A stretch of 64,000 nt of DNA from Leptodactylus fallax (Eukaryota; Chordata; Amphibia; Anura; Leptodactylidae): NCBI GenBank assembly GCA_947044405.1, contig CAMRHE010000168.1, forward strand, positions 1,398,501 to 1,462,500, given 5' to 3'. The notes beneath the pieces were generated by a model. The model was not told where the DNA came from and made no database searches. It saw nothing but the letters and a program-made list of their open reading frames with translations. The translations under genes were made by a program, and so were the position numbers. Shown here piece by piece: positions 9,951-21,282 of this stretch (the first letter of the stretch is position 1; each line of letters opens with the position of its first letter).

Positions 9951-10536
9951 GGACTGGTTTATGGAGGAAATCTAAAAAAATTACGTCTGTAATTATTCTC
10001 TATACTGACAGTTGCAAATAAACACACATATTCCCCTAAGTATTCTGGGAAGGAGTAAATTTTTTTTAAATTTAATTTTTTATTAAAAACATAAAATGAG
10101 ACTTTTGTGTATAGTTTCTAGATCGGTCTCTTTATACATATGTCTAAAACGAAACATTTTTAGTCGTCCTTTAGAATTGAGAAATACGGGTGCTGTGTAC
10201 TCTAAACACAATTAGTTTTCTTGATTATGCTGTATTACTTGGTCTAGAGTGCTAACAGTGTATCATTTATAGTCATATTGTTATGTTGTATTTGAAAAAC
10301 AGCCTTTTTTTCTTATAACCAACCAGTAAATTGCTGTATTCAAGGGAGTAAGATGCAACATCTCATTTCTCAAAACCAAAAACATAATAAAAATTATCAA
10401 AAAGTCCTATGTACCCACAAAATCCAAGGTCTCGTAAAGCTACCTTGAAATAAAAGTAAAAAGTTATGAACGCAGAAATGCAGAGAGGGATAAAATGTTA
10501 CTGGTTTAAGGCTAAAATGTGTTACATTGCTAAAGG
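9951..10536. other. Unassigned AT-rich sequence
   Basis: I see no gene, terminal repeat or clear family match. Confidence 0.4.
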
Positions 10537-10822
10537 GTTAAAAATACCAAAGAAAAGCATACTCACCTGTCCCCAGTGCTCCACCAGTGCGCCACCAGTG
10601 TTCATTCAGTCTTGTGCCGGTGCCTTCTTGCTGGGAGTCCTGTGCCTCATGTGCCTACTGAGACTAATTAAGTACAGGAGGTACAGGATTTCCAGAAACG
10701 GGGTGCTGAGGACAGATGGGTATGCTGTGGCTCCATACAGCTGATCGGTCTACCGTTCAGATATTTATAGTCTATTCTGAGGTTAGACCATAAAAAAAAT
10801 TAAGCCTGGAAAACCCCTTAAA
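10537..10822. mobile_element. Rearranged T2-like MITE
   Basis: It contains the ACTCACCTGTCCCCAGTGCTCC module and ends CCTGGAAAACCCCTTAA. The left end is AGGGTTAA rather than TTAAAGGGG, so two elements may be fused. Confidence 0.45.
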
Positions 10823-10851
10823 TATTCCCATGTAATGCCCCACACACTCTA

Positions 10852-11738
10852 ATGCCTTCCTGATATCCGCTGTAATAATACGGCTGATGTCGGGTATTTA
10901 AATATGGTGGCCGCCATAGCCGCCAGGTTTCTGCTGTATGATACTTCGGACATTTTTTCTAAGATCGCCATCACCCTGAACGAGATCCGGGGCTGACGTT
11001 CCTTTGCCATGACAGCTGGGAGCTTTGTAAAGCATTTCATTAGTGATAAGAACCCCCGGGGTTCAAGACCCCCAGGGAGTCTAATAAATAAAGTATAAAA
11101 ATTTAAAAAAAAAAAAAAAGAAATAACTAGTTCAAATAACACCCCCCCTTCCCTAGAATACATATAAAAGTAAGAAATCACTGTGAAACGCATACATATT
11201 AGGTATCACTGTGTCCTAAAATGCTAGATCTACAAACTTATAGAAATAATTCTTCCGTACAGTGAATGCCGTAGGCGGGAAAAAAAAAAATCAAGTGCCA
11301 AACCGCCGTTTTTTCACTGTTTCGCCTCTGATAAAAATTTGAATAAAAGTGATAAAAGCAATAGATATTCCCCAAATTATATAACTAAAAGTTACACTTG
11401 GCCCTGCAAAAAAGATGCCCTATGCATCTTCATGCACAGAAATATAAAAAAGTTACAGGTGTCAGAATATGGCGACTTTAAGAAAAAATGTTTTTTTTTG
11501 CAAAGTTTTGGATTTTTGTTAAGGGGTTAAAATGTAAATAAAACTATATAAATTTGGTATCCCCGGAATTGTACCAAAACACAGAATACAGGTGACATGT
11601 AATTTTGGCTGCACAGTGAACCCTGTAAAAGTAAAGCCCGTAAGATAGATGCACAGATGTACTTTTTCTCCAACTCCACCCCATTCTGCATTTTTTTCCA
11701 GCTGCTTAGTACATTGTACAGAATAATAAATTATTTAT
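10852..11738 (+). repeat. TTAA-type dispersed repeat, near-complete copy
   Basis: It runs from CCTTCCTGATATCCGC through CAGAATACAGGTGACATGTAA to AGTACATTGTACAGAATAATAA. This is the same order as the complete copy at 33,767-34,761. Both outer TTAA ends are missing. No protein is encoded. Confidence 0.65.
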
Positions 11739-11754
11739 CCCTACTAAAAAAAGC

Positions 11755-11822
11755 AGTGGAGGTCCGGTAGGGCCCCCTAAAGGCACAGGACCCACCAGGG
11801 GATTCCCGGTGGGCCAGTCCGA
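11755..11822. mobile_element. Right-end fragment of the 2606-type hAT element
   Basis: GGGATTCCCGGTGGGCCAGTCCGA closely matches the right end of the element at 2606-5267. The rest of the element is absent. Confidence 0.6.
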
Positions 11823-12697
11823 GCTTGCTTCTCACTCTTTAATATTCAAAGGAGTTTCCATAGTATTGCACAGAAATGTTTGATGAAAACCAGGAACCAT
11901 TTGGAAGGATGAAGAGAGTAGATACTTTTTTACAAAATGGTAAAGGTAAAAAAGTAAAAATCGAAGGTTTTCTTTATGTCCTCTTGGCAGGTGCTGCCTG
12001 AGGTAAAAATTAAAATGGATCCTCCGTTATAACGTTCCATCTACTAAGAAAGAAATAAGCATCCTGCTTGATCTTACTGCGGAATATGCCGCTGACCAGC
12101 AGCTAAACTCGCAGCGCAAGCCTTTCCACTAATTAGTCTAATTTATCTGAGGTGTAAGGGAATTGCTAGGAAAGCAATTCCCCAGTAGCTGCTGGTGAAC
12201 CCTGGGGGGAGGGGAACGACAAGACAGACTGTCCCTGTGTAAGGAGCCGGTCCTCTCCTCTAATTGCTCCTTCCAGCCCCTAGGGAGGCAGGCCGGAACC
12301 TCCGCGACGGTATGTGGGGGTTGCCGGTCCTTCCCCGCTCGGGCAACGTGATTTCCTTCCGGAGCAGGTGCTCGGTCAGAACCTTTATTTTCGGGACTTC
12401 CGCTCCAGGTAATCACTGGCTATTCAGTTTCCCTTGGTAGTAAGCGGTGCATATTTCCTGTCCTGTTACCTCCTGCCTAGACCTCCTGCTTCTGTTGTTT
12501 GACTTTCCTTCTGGCCTCCCGTTTTTTTACCTTGTTCTCCCTCTCATGCTAACGACCCCGGCTTGCCTTCAGACTTCGTCCTCCTGAACTCCGATTTGGT
12601 ACCGATCTGCACTCCTGTTACCGACCCGGCTTGTTTGACACATCTATTTGGATTTCCCTTTTGTACTTCACTAACCTCACACTGAAAACTCGGTACA
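11823..12697. other. Unassigned, probably old repeat
   Basis: Pyrimidine-rich sequence from 12,430 (many CTCCTG/CGACCC words) looks like a retroelement untranslated region, but I cannot name it. No gene seen. Confidence 0.35.
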
Positions 12698-13328
12698 ACA
12701 ATTGCAACAATACAACAATTGCAGTTGTATTGCAGTCTATGGGACCTTCAATCAAAGGGTTGCAGGTTCAAGCCCCCTAGGAGGGCTTATAAAATAGTTT
12801 TAAAAAATTCAAAAAAAAAGTTTTTAAAAATATAAAAAAATTATAAATAATTAAAAAAAAAATTCAAATCATCCCCCTCTCCCTAGATTTCAAATAACAA
12901 TAAATAAACAAAAACAAACAAAAACAAATTATATATCCCCACGTCCAAATATGCCAGTCTACAAACATACAAAAAAAATATTTTTCTGGTTTGGTGAACG
13001 ATGTAGCAGGAAAAAAAAATCAAAAGTGCCAAACCAACCTTTTTTTGCTGTTTCTCTTCTCATAAAATTTTGTACAATAAGCAATTAAAACATCAGACAT
13101 TCCCCAAAATGGTATAACTAAAAAGTGCATCTGGTCCCGCAAAAAAAGACGCCTTATGTATCCCTGTACACAGAAATATATAAAAGTTATGGGTGTCGGA
13201 ATATGTTGACTCCAAGATTCTTAATTTTTTTTTTTTAAATGTTTTGGATTTTTTTAAGGGATTAAAACGTTAAAAAACTATAGAAATTTGGTATCCCCAG
13301 AATCGTACTGACCCATAGAATACAGCTG
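12698..13328 (+). repeat. TTAA-type dispersed repeat, left part split by L1
   Basis: It shares GGTTCAAGCCCCCTAGG, the AT-rich block and the TATAGAAATTTGGTATCCCC segment with sibling copies. It stops after AGAATACAGCTG at 13,317-13,328. Those 12 bases recur at 22,136-22,147, where the repeat resumes. Confidence 0.75.
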
Positions 13329-13425
13329 TCATCACCCTCTACCATCTGACCTCCTGACCTAGAAGCGAAAACGCATCTGCTGCGTGATTTCTTAAACTCT
13401 TACCACTTTCCCACTCTCTCCTACG

Positions 13426-14557
13426 ATGACTTTGCTTTTTTTAAACAAGCCCATTACGGCAGATCAAATATCCCAAATGATAAAGGAGCTTCCTAATGGT
13501 ATATCGCCAGGACCTGATGGCCTTACTTACCTTTACAAGGTGTTATCGGGGGTAAATATATGTAATCGGGAATTTAAACTTTCCCTTTTTGCTGATGATA
13601 TTTTCCTGACTCTTAACAATCTCTATGTCTCCCTTCCCAATATTCATGCTCTCTTATCTCATTTTGGCTGTCTCTATGGCTACAAGGTTAATACCTCCAA
13701 AACAGAGGCCCTATCTATCCAAATTCCCCCCCTGTAGTTTGGCTGGCCTTCAGGCTTCTTTCCCGTATATGTGGAAGTCCTCCTAAGTAAATATGACTAT
13801 CTTGCCTAAGCTCCTTTACCTCTTTGAGACCCCTCCAATACCAGTTCCCCTTCGGCATCTCCATGCACTGCAGGGCTTAATCCTGCGGTTTGTCTGGGCC
13901 AGAGGGAGACACAGGCTTACCAGGCAGCTCATGATGGCTCCTAGGATGAGAGGCAGCCTTTCCCTCCCTAACCTTGCTTTATACTATTGGGTGGCCCAGC
14001 TGCGAAAGATACCAACTTGGTCTACTCTTTAGGCCTACTCCAAATGGATGGAGATAGAGAAGTTATGGCTTGCTCCCCAACATCCAAATTTCCTGCTCTG
14101 GTCCAGTCCTCATTCTCTACCGGGGACTGATCTGCTGGGCCCTATGGTACCCACAAGGAATGTCTGGTGCACCTGTGCGGCTCACTTTCCATTATCCTCT
14201 GAACACTCCTCCATGACAGCATTTCTCCTCTACCCTAATTACCCGCTGGGACTCACTATGCCGATGGCTGACCCTTGATTATGGGCTGACCTGTTCAGGT
14301 TTGCTGATGTTATGGATTATTGGACATGTACCCTCCTTCCGTTTACTGACCTACAATCCAAGTTTGGTCTCCCTTGGTCTAGTAAGTTCTCATATATCCA
14401 AATATCCCATTTAGCATGCTCTATTTTCCAAGGAGCTAAGGACCTGATACCCACATTCTTTGAAAGGATTTGTAAGTCTGTGGTTACTACTGCTGGTCTC
14501 ATTTCTGATATATATCAGCTCCTCTCAGACACCACTCCAGATGCTTTGCTTTGATTA
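13426..14557 (+). pseudogene. L1 ORF2 reverse transcriptase, 5' part
   Basis: Fragments in order: ITADQISQMIKELPNGISPGPDGLT (reverse transcriptase motif region, about 13,444-13,527), the catalytic FADD box (LSLFADDIFLTL, about 13,580), then KVNTSKTEALSIQIP. The stretch between PDGLT and FADD is far too short for an L1 polymerase, so most of the palm domain is deleted. From 13,793 the thumb/C-terminal region follows (LPKLLYLFETPPIP, LPNLALYYWVAQLRKIP), then two frames interrupted by stops. It cannot make a working polymerase. Confidence 0.8.
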
Positions 14558-14628
14558 TTTAAAAACACAAAAAAGGGCTAATAACCAAATGATATGAAAA
14601 ACACTGTGGATCATGTAAAACTATAGAA

Positions 14629-15612
14629 CAACAAAATATCATGACCACAAATAAATAAAATAATTTTATTTTATTAACATAAATAACTAATAAACAAACA
14701 TATATGGGTAAATAAATAATAGAGGTACACCATAATAAAGACAGGGAGGGATAATAGGGGCCACAGTAACAATATAAATGTTAAGATAGGGAATATACTG
14801 CTAGTACTAATACATAAATAAATCCAGGATAGTGGTTGAAAACAACCTAAGCTATAAATATCAATATATACATATGCATACCACAAAACAGTAATAAGAC
14901 CCTGAATACCTAGTAAACACTAGAAAAATCAATGTAACAAGCCACCTTATTATCCTCACCTTGTCACACACTCCACCCGAATGATCGTTTCGCCAAACAG
15001 CTTCATCAAGGGGTAGTGTGGCATGGTCAGATAACCTTGTTTAAATATACAACAATATCCAATCCACTGAAAAAAGCACAGATCACATGTAAAAACACAC
15101 CTGAATAATCTATAATGGTATATGGGAGCAAAATGGCGAGTCGCCGGAAGAGTAGGGCTCCATGGTAACATCAACACGTGATTATAAGTAACGCGAGACT
15201 AAGCGGCATATAATAAAGTGCATTTAGGTACAAGTCCCGCTTATCGCGAGAGTACGCAATGTCATAGAGTCTAAAGCGCATGCGCGAAGGTTGTCGCGAG
15301 ATCTCGCATCACAGCAATCCAACCCCATGCATGCGCTAAATAAAAGCAGCGCTCTTCAATACCAGAAGGTGTAATGTATAATTTACGCATGTGCAATAAC
15401 ATAGAAAGTAAAATAAAAGGACCTCATCTAAAACTACTACATAAAAGTCATAAATAAATAACGATTATGCATATAAAATAGCCTGATGGGATAGTAAGAA
15501 TGTGAAGTGAAAAAATAGAAGTGCAAGTTAAGCATGCCATGAGGTGAAAAAACAATAGTGCAGATGAGTGAATAAAAAGACCAATATATAATGTGATATA
15601 TAAAAAATATAT
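14629..15612 (-). repeat. PLE terminal repeat (pLTR), left, inverted
   Basis: This is the reverse complement of 20,290-21,282 with scattered substitutions. It carries the hammerhead-like motif at 14,965-15,021, a GCGCATGCGC palindrome at 15,277-15,286 and CGCGAGATCTCGC words. Confidence 0.85.
14965..15021 (-). ncRNA. Hammerhead-ribozyme-like motif, left pLTR
   Basis: On the minus strand it has stem I halves CACACTACCCC and GGGTGGAGTGTG, core TTGATGA, a small stem II (GCTGTTTGGC), GAAA, and a short stem III CGAT..ATT. The canonical core begins C-U-G-A; here the C is T, which would weaken or abolish cleavage. Confidence 0.5.
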
Positions 15613-17455
15613 AATACTAGCAGATGGACCCGGCTTCACACGGGTATATTTCATTTTTTGTTTGTGTAGTGACCCCATAAGAATTGGACAGTTTTGCACT
15701 TCACATCCAGTATGGCAGTCTAGTATAGGTACAGTCTATTTATGGCTGTGTTGCTATGGAAATCTGGTAAATGAAATGTGAACTTATTTTGGCTGATACA
15801 TGTCATATGACTGAATATTTAAAGACCTGCAAACTGCTATTGACTCATACAGGTCATAAATAGCTTGGTTGCTATGGAAACCTGGTGTAAAGCTGTGTGT
15901 ATGTCAAGACTGAAGAACCTACGATTTTCCATTGGTCCATAAGCGTCATGTGATCATGTATATCTCATTTTGGATATCAGTGAAAGACCTGCGATCGGTT
16001 GTTATGGAAAACCTGGAGTAAAGCTGTGTGTATGTGACCTTGTGTAACAGTGTCATCCACAGCGCCCTGCCCCTTTAAAGCTGACCTACAGCAGTGAAGA
16101 AAAATGGCTGGGTTGTTATGGAAACATGGGGTGCAGCTGTGTGCATGTGGCTGACAATGCCTTGTCAGATTGGAGACGGGCTTGGGTCTGCTGGGTTGTT
16201 TCAGCAGCTCGCTGTTGTCTGTGACATATCTTGTCAGATTAGAGACAGGCTTGGGTCTGCTGAGAGTTTTCATTAGCTCGAGCAGCAGCCATGCGTTTTG
16301 CTCCAGGGGGCATGAGTAGTTTAAAAACGTTTCAATTTATAAGAATGCTGAAATCCAGTATGGCAGTCCAGTCAGTGGCATAAATACCGGGGCAGCAGTG
16401 GTAGCGGTTGCCACAGGGCCCAGGACATTAGGGGTCCCGGCGGGCCCCTGATGTTTTTTTTTTTTTAATAGGCCGTAACCTGTTGGTGTAACACCAGCAG
16501 GTAATGGGCCCTATTTACTTACCGATCCCCGCTCCTGCTCATGACCGCCTGCGCTTCACCTTCTACAGAGGCGGCATTGAGCAGGAGCGGGGATCAGTAA
16601 GTAAGGCCTGTGGGCTGTGAACCCCACAAACACTGCTATCATTATACTCTGAGGTCTTTTCAGCAGGCTTCGGGCATCCTTGGTGACGTCCCAGACGTCA
16701 GTGGGCCAGTCCGACGTCATTATGCTTTGCGATGCATGCCTGGCTCACGTGACATCTGGTCCAACATTGAATAGGTAGCGGGGAGTGTGCATAATACTAT
16801 ATGAAGGGGCCACTATGGGGCAGAATACTGTGTGCAAGGGCCACTATAGGGCCTAATAGTGTGTGCAGGGGCCACTATGGGGCAGAATACTGTGTGCAGG
16901 AATGCAGTTTGTGCGGGGGGGGGGGGAGCGGTTGCCGAGGGTGGTCCCATGTCAAATGTTCGCCTTGGGGCCCAGCTATTGCTAGTTACGCCACTGAGTC
17001 CAGTACAGGTACAGTCTATTTATGGCTGTGTTGTTATGGAAACCTGGTAAATTAAATGTGAACATATATTGGCTGATACACGTGATATGACTGAATATTT
17101 AAGGACCTGCGAACTGCTATTGACTAATACAGGTCATAAATAGCTTGGTTGTTATGGAAACCTGTGTGACTGAGGAGAGTAAGCACCTGCGAGCTTCTAT
17201 TGGCTCATAAGGGACATGTGACCGTGTATATGGCAGTTGGAATATGAGTGAAAGACTTGCAGGCTTGTATTGGCTAATGTTGGTCATTTTTTGGGAATAC
17301 TGTATCTCAGGAACGGTACGTCCAAGAGAGCTGAGACCCAGTCTATAATATTCCCGGACACCTGATGTACATGTGTGCCAAATTTGGTGAGGATCGGTCC
17401 AGTCGTTTGGTCGCGCATAAAGAACAGACAGAAACTAATTTTTATATATATAAGA
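15613..17455. repeat. Interspersed repeat inside the PLE, internally duplicated
   Basis: It begins at ACTAGCAGATGGACCCGG and interrupts a sequence that is continuous in the right pLTR side (AAATATATA then AGAGTGATAGAATG). Two direct units start TCCAGTATGGCAGTC at 15,707 and 16,353 and share a segment with TCTATTTATGGCTGTGTTG. The second unit is split by a hAT element. No gene seen. Confidence 0.55.
16373..16996. mobile_element. hAT-like non-autonomous element, 624 bp
   Basis: The ends are CAGTGGCATAA and TTACGCCACTG, with a perfect 8-bp duplication AGTCCAGT at 16,365-16,372 and 16,997-17,004. The interior matches parts of 1395-2428, including half of the conserved hairpin (from 16,638) and three units of the CCACTATGGGG minisatellite near 16,810-16,890. 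It looks like a deletion derivative of that family. Confidence 0.9.
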
Positions 17456-17478
17456 GATATAAGAGTGATAGAATGTAC

Positions 17479-17925
17479 AATACCAATATATATTGGGGAA
17501 AAAAAGCATTTAGTCAGCCACCAATTGTGCAAGTTCTCCCACTTAAAAAGATGAGGCCGGCCTGTAATTGACATCATAGGTAGACCTCAACTACGAGAGA
17601 CAAAATGAGAAAACATATCTAGAAAATCACATTGTCTGATTTTTAAAGAATTTATTTGCAAATTATGGTGGAAAATAAGTATTTGGTCAATAACAAAAGT
17701 TCATCTCAATACTTTGTTATATATCCTTTGTTGGAAATGACAGAGGTCAAACGTTTTCTGTAAGTTTTCACAAGGTTGGCAAAATAACAAAATGAGAAAA
17801 CAAATCCAGAAAATCACATTGTCTGATTTTTTAAGAATTTATTTGCAAATTATGGTGGAAAATAAGTATTTGGTCACCTACAAACAAGCAAGATTTCTGG
17901 CTCTCACAGACCTGTAGCTTCGTAG
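17479..17925. mobile_element. Tc1-like relic with two same-direction terminal repeats
   Basis: 17,479-17,690 and 17,777-17,920 are both left-type terminal repeats of the family at 48,301 (TTTGCAAATTATGGTGG, GTATTTGGTCA). Between them lies the reversed end of the transposase gene (GACAGAGGTCAAACG). A normal element has inverted, not direct, repeats, so this is a rearranged relic. Confidence 0.65.
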
Positions 17926-18119
17926 ACGTGTTCATGAACACGTGTTGGGCATTGTTGCATCTCAGAATTGTGAGGACGTTGGTTTCCTTAAGACCATTCC
18001 CAAACACTTTAAGTTGTTTCATAATTCTGACCCTACTGGATTTAGGGTATTGGCCATTGATGGAATAAAGATGGGACCTAGGATGGGTAATTGGAAACAA
18101 CTACTTGTACAAAAGTAGT
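17926..18119 (+). pseudogene. GIY-YIG endonuclease tail of a Penelope-like element
   Basis: One open frame reads RRRVHEHVLGIVAS, then IPKHFKLFHNSDPTGFRVLA and DGIKMGPRMGNWKQLLVQ before a TAG. The pattern R-x-EH ... KHF ... FH..DP..RV ... RMG-W...L matches the C-terminal half of PLE GIY-YIG domains, which nick target DNA. The N-terminal G-Y part and the reverse transcriptase are missing because an older Tc1 relic abuts it. Confidence 0.5.
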
Positions 18120-18432
18120 GTAAATGTATTTTTACACTCAAAACTACACAACCCTTTGGCCTTAATGAACAAATCAGCTTTGCATCATTCTTGTAATTAT
18201 TTTCGATTGGTTTATTATTTTGGTCGTTTGAGTTCCCAGTTGACCCACTGTGTTGTATGGTCTTTTATATGGTTTTAATATTTTTTATGTTTTTTTGTAG
18301 ATTTGTTATGTTGGTGTGTCATATGAAGATTTGTCTCCTTTCCATATTTTATGCACATATTTATTTAAGAAAGTGAAATAAGGGGACAAGAAAAGAAAAG
18401 GACTAAGAAATTTTTTTTTTTCTTTTTATGCA
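18120..18432. other. Probable PLE 3' region
   Basis: AT-rich sequence between the GIY-YIG tail and a (TTA)n run. No gene seen. Confidence 0.35.

Positions 18433-18477
<45 letters not shown>
18433..18477. repeat. (TTA)n microsatellite
   Basis: About 14 uninterrupted TTA units. A remnant ATTATTATTATCATTA lies at 20,256 on the far side of the Tc1 insertion. Confidence 0.95.
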
Positions 18478-18495
18478 GTGTGCATTACATATCTA

Positions 18496-20240
18496 CAGTG
18501 GGTACGGAAAGTATTCAGACCCCTTTAAATTTTTCACTCTTTGTTTCATTGCAGCCATTTGCCAAAAGCAAAAAAGTTCATTTTATTTTTCATTAATGTA
18601 CACTCAGCACCCCATCTTGACAGAAAAAAAACAGAAATGTAGATATTTTTACAAATTTATTAAAAAAGAAAAACTGAAATATCACATGGTCATAAGTATT
18701 CAGACCCTTTGCTGTGACACTCATATTTAACTCACAGGCTGTCCATTTCCTTCTGATCCTCCTTGAGATGGTTCTACTTCTTCATTGGAGTCCAGCTGTG
18801 TTTAATTAAACTGATTGGACTTGATTAGGAAAGGCACACACCTTTCTATGTAAGACCTCACAGCTCACAGTGCATGTCAGAGCAAATGAGAATCATGAGG
18901 TCAAAGGAACTGCCCAAGGAGCTCAGAGACAGAATTGTGGCAAGGCACAGATCTGGCCAAGGTTACAAAAGAATTTCTGCAGCACTCAAGGTTCCTAAGA
19001 GCACAGTGACCTCCATAATCTTTAAATGGAAGAAGTTTGGGACGACCAGAACTCTTCCTAGACCTGGCCGTCCAGCCAAACTGAGCAATCGTGGGAGAAG
19101 AGCCTTGGTGAGAGAGGTAAAGAAGAACCCAAAGATCACTGTGGCTGAGCTCCAGAGATGCAGTAGGGAGATGGAAGAAAGTTCCACAAAGTCAACTATC
19201 ACTGCAGCCCTCCACCAGTCGGGGCTTTATGGCAGAGTGGCCCGAAGGAAGCCTCTCCTGAGTGCAAGACATATGAAAGCCCGCATAGAGTTTGCCAAAA
19301 AACACATGAAGGACTCCCAGACTATGAGAAATAAGATTCTCTGGTCTGATGAGACGAAGATTTAACTTTTTGGCATTAATTTTAAGCGGTATGTGTGGAG
19401 AAAACCAGGCACCTCTCATCACCTGCCCAATACAATCCCAACAGTGAAACATGGTGGTGGCAGCATCATGCTATGGGGGTGCTTTTCAGCTGCAGGGACA
19501 GGACGACTGGTTGTAATTGAAGGAAAGATGAATGCGGCCAAGTACAGAGATATCCTGGAAGAAAACCTGTTCCAGAGTGCTCTGGACCACAGACTGGGCC
19601 GAAGGTTCACCTTCCAACAAGACAATGACCCTAAGCACACAGCTAAAATAACAAAGGAGTGGCTTCGGAACAACTCTGTGACTATTCTTGACTGGCCCAG
19701 CCAGAGCCCTGTCCTCAACCCAATTGAGCATCTCTGGAGAGACCTGAAAATGGCTGTTTACCAACGTTCACCATCCAACCTGACGGAACTGGAGAGGATC
19801 TACAAGGAAGAATGGCAGAGGATCCCCAAATCCAGATGTGAAAAACTTGTTGCATCATTCCCAAGAAGACTCATGGCTGTATATATATAGACAGGTGTGT
19901 GCTTTTCCTAATCAAGTCCAATCAGTTTAATTAAACACAGCTGGACTCCAGTGAAGGAGTAGAACCATCTCAAGGAGGATCAGAAGGAAACGGACAGCCT
20001 GTGAGTTAAATATGAGTGTCACAGCAAAGGATCTGAATACTTATGACCATGTGATATTTCAGTTTTTCTTTTTTAATAAATTTTCAAAAATATCTACATT
20101 TCTGTTTTTTTTCTGTCAAGATGGGGTGCTGAGTGTGCATTAATGAGAAATAAAATGAACTATTTTGCTTTTATCAAATGGCTGCAATGAAACACAGAGT
20201 GAAAAATTTAAAGGGGTCTGAATACTTTCCGTACCCACTG
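18496..20240 (+). mobile_element. Tc1-like element (DD34E), decayed, 1,745 bp
   Basis: The termini CAGTGGGTACGGAAAG and CTTTCCGTACCCACTG are perfect and flanked by TA at 18,494 and 20,241. Long inverted repeats (over 200 bp) frame a single transposase pseudogene. It sits in the 3' part of the PLE. Confidence 0.93.
18874..19890 (+). pseudogene. Tc1-like DD34E transposase with one internal stop
   Basis: The frame opens MSEQMRIMRSKELPKEL with the HTH region and a GRPAK motif. It reaches the first catalytic aspartate (WSDETKI) and hits TAA at 19,363-19,365, where relatives have glutamate. The same frame continues with KHGGGSIMLWG, QQDNDPKH (second D) and SPVLNPIEH (E), with 34 residues between D and E. 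The end is cut short: RRLMAVYI then stop, lacking the usual KG...TKY tail. Two lesions thus inactivate it, although almost all of the reading frame is preserved. Confidence 0.88.
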
Positions 20241-20289
20241 TATGTTAACACTTGCATTATTATTATCATTATGTATATTGGTATTGTAC

Positions 20290-21282
20290 ATTCTATCACT
20301 CTTATATATTTTTTATATATCACATTATATATTGGTCTTTTTATTCACTCATCTGCACCATTGTTTTTTCACCTCACGGCATGCTTCACTTGCACTTCTA
20401 TTTTTTCACTTCACATTCTTACTATCCCATCAGGCTATTTTATATGCATAATCGTTATTTATTTATGACTTTTATCTAGTAGTTTTAGATTACTTTCTAT
20501 GTTATTGCGCACGCGTAAATTATACATTACACTTTCTGGCATTGAAGAGTGCTGCTTTTTTTTAGCGCATGCGCGGGGTTGGATTGCTGTAATGCGAGAT
20601 CTTGCGAGTTCAAACGACAACCTTCGCGCATGCGCTTTAGACTCTATGACATCACGTACTCTCGCGATAAGCGGGACTTGTACCTAAATGCACGTTATTA
20701 TATGCCGCTTAGTCTCGCATTACTTATAATCACGCGTTGACGTTACCATGAAGCCCTACTCTTCCGGCGACTCGCTATTTTGCTCCCATATACCATTATA
20801 GATTATTCAGGTGTGTTTTTACATGTGATCTGTGCTTTTTTTCAGTGGATTGGATATTGTATATTTAAACAAGGTTATCTGACCATGCCACACTACCCCT
20901 TGATGAAGCTGTTTGGCGAAACGATCATTGGGGTGGAGTGTGTGACAAGATGAGGATAATAAAGTGGCTTGTTACATTGATTTTTCTAGTGTTTACTAGG
21001 TATTCAGGGTCTTATTACTGTTTTGTGGTATGCATATGTATATATTGATATTTATAGCTTAAGTTGCTTTCAACCACTATCCTGGATTTATTTATGTATT
21101 AGTACTAGCAGTATATTCCCTATCTTAACATTTATATTGTTACTGTGGCCCCTATTATCTCTCCCTGTCTTTATTATGGTGTACCTCTATTATTTATTTC
21201 CCCATAAATGTTTGTTTATTAGTTATTTATGTTAATAAAATTTAATTATTTTATTTATTTGTGGTCATGATATTTTGTTTTT
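20290..21282 (+). repeat. PLE terminal repeat (pLTR), right
   Basis: Partner of the left inverted repeat. It contains two GCGCATGCGC palindromes (20,565-20,574 and 20,626-20,635) and the hammerhead-like motif at 20,889-20,943. It ends in TGGTCATGATATTTTG. Confidence 0.85.
20889..20943 (+). ncRNA. Hammerhead-ribozyme-like motif, right pLTR
   Basis: Same layout as the left copy: CACACTACCCC, TTGATGA, GCTGTTTGGC, GAAA, CGATCATT, GGGGTGGAGTGTG. Stem I pairs almost fully. Hammerheads are established features of PLE terminal repeats. The core C-to-T change is shared by both copies. Confidence 0.5.

Larger units (their letters stand above)
14558..21282 (+). mobile_element. Penelope-like element with inverted 1-kb terminal repeats
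   Basis: It is flanked by CTTTGCTTTGATTA (14,544-14,557) and CTTTGCTTTCATTA (21,283-21,296), a 14-bp duplication with one mismatch, inside the L1. About 1 kb at each end is inverted (14,629-15,612 against 20,290-21,282, very similar). Each repeat holds a hammerhead-like motif, known from the pLTRs of Penelope-like elements. Interior remnants include the end of a GIY-YIG endonuclease (17,926-18,119). Inverted pLTRs are a known PLE arrangement. The reverse transcriptase is gone. Confidence 0.7.

Noticed and set aside
11045..11072. tRNA gene, from the B-box-like word
   Set aside because: No A box and no cloverleaf can be folded around it; it belongs to the dispersed repeat.
15613..17455. Possible host gene fragment because of repeated segments with open frames
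   Set aside because: The segment is duplicated and split by a hAT element; no splice-bounded or conserved frame.
20178..20479. Hydrophobic overlapping frames
   Set aside because: They arise from the AT-rich edge of the PLE terminal repeat; the same sequence inverted at 15,448 gives a mirror frame.
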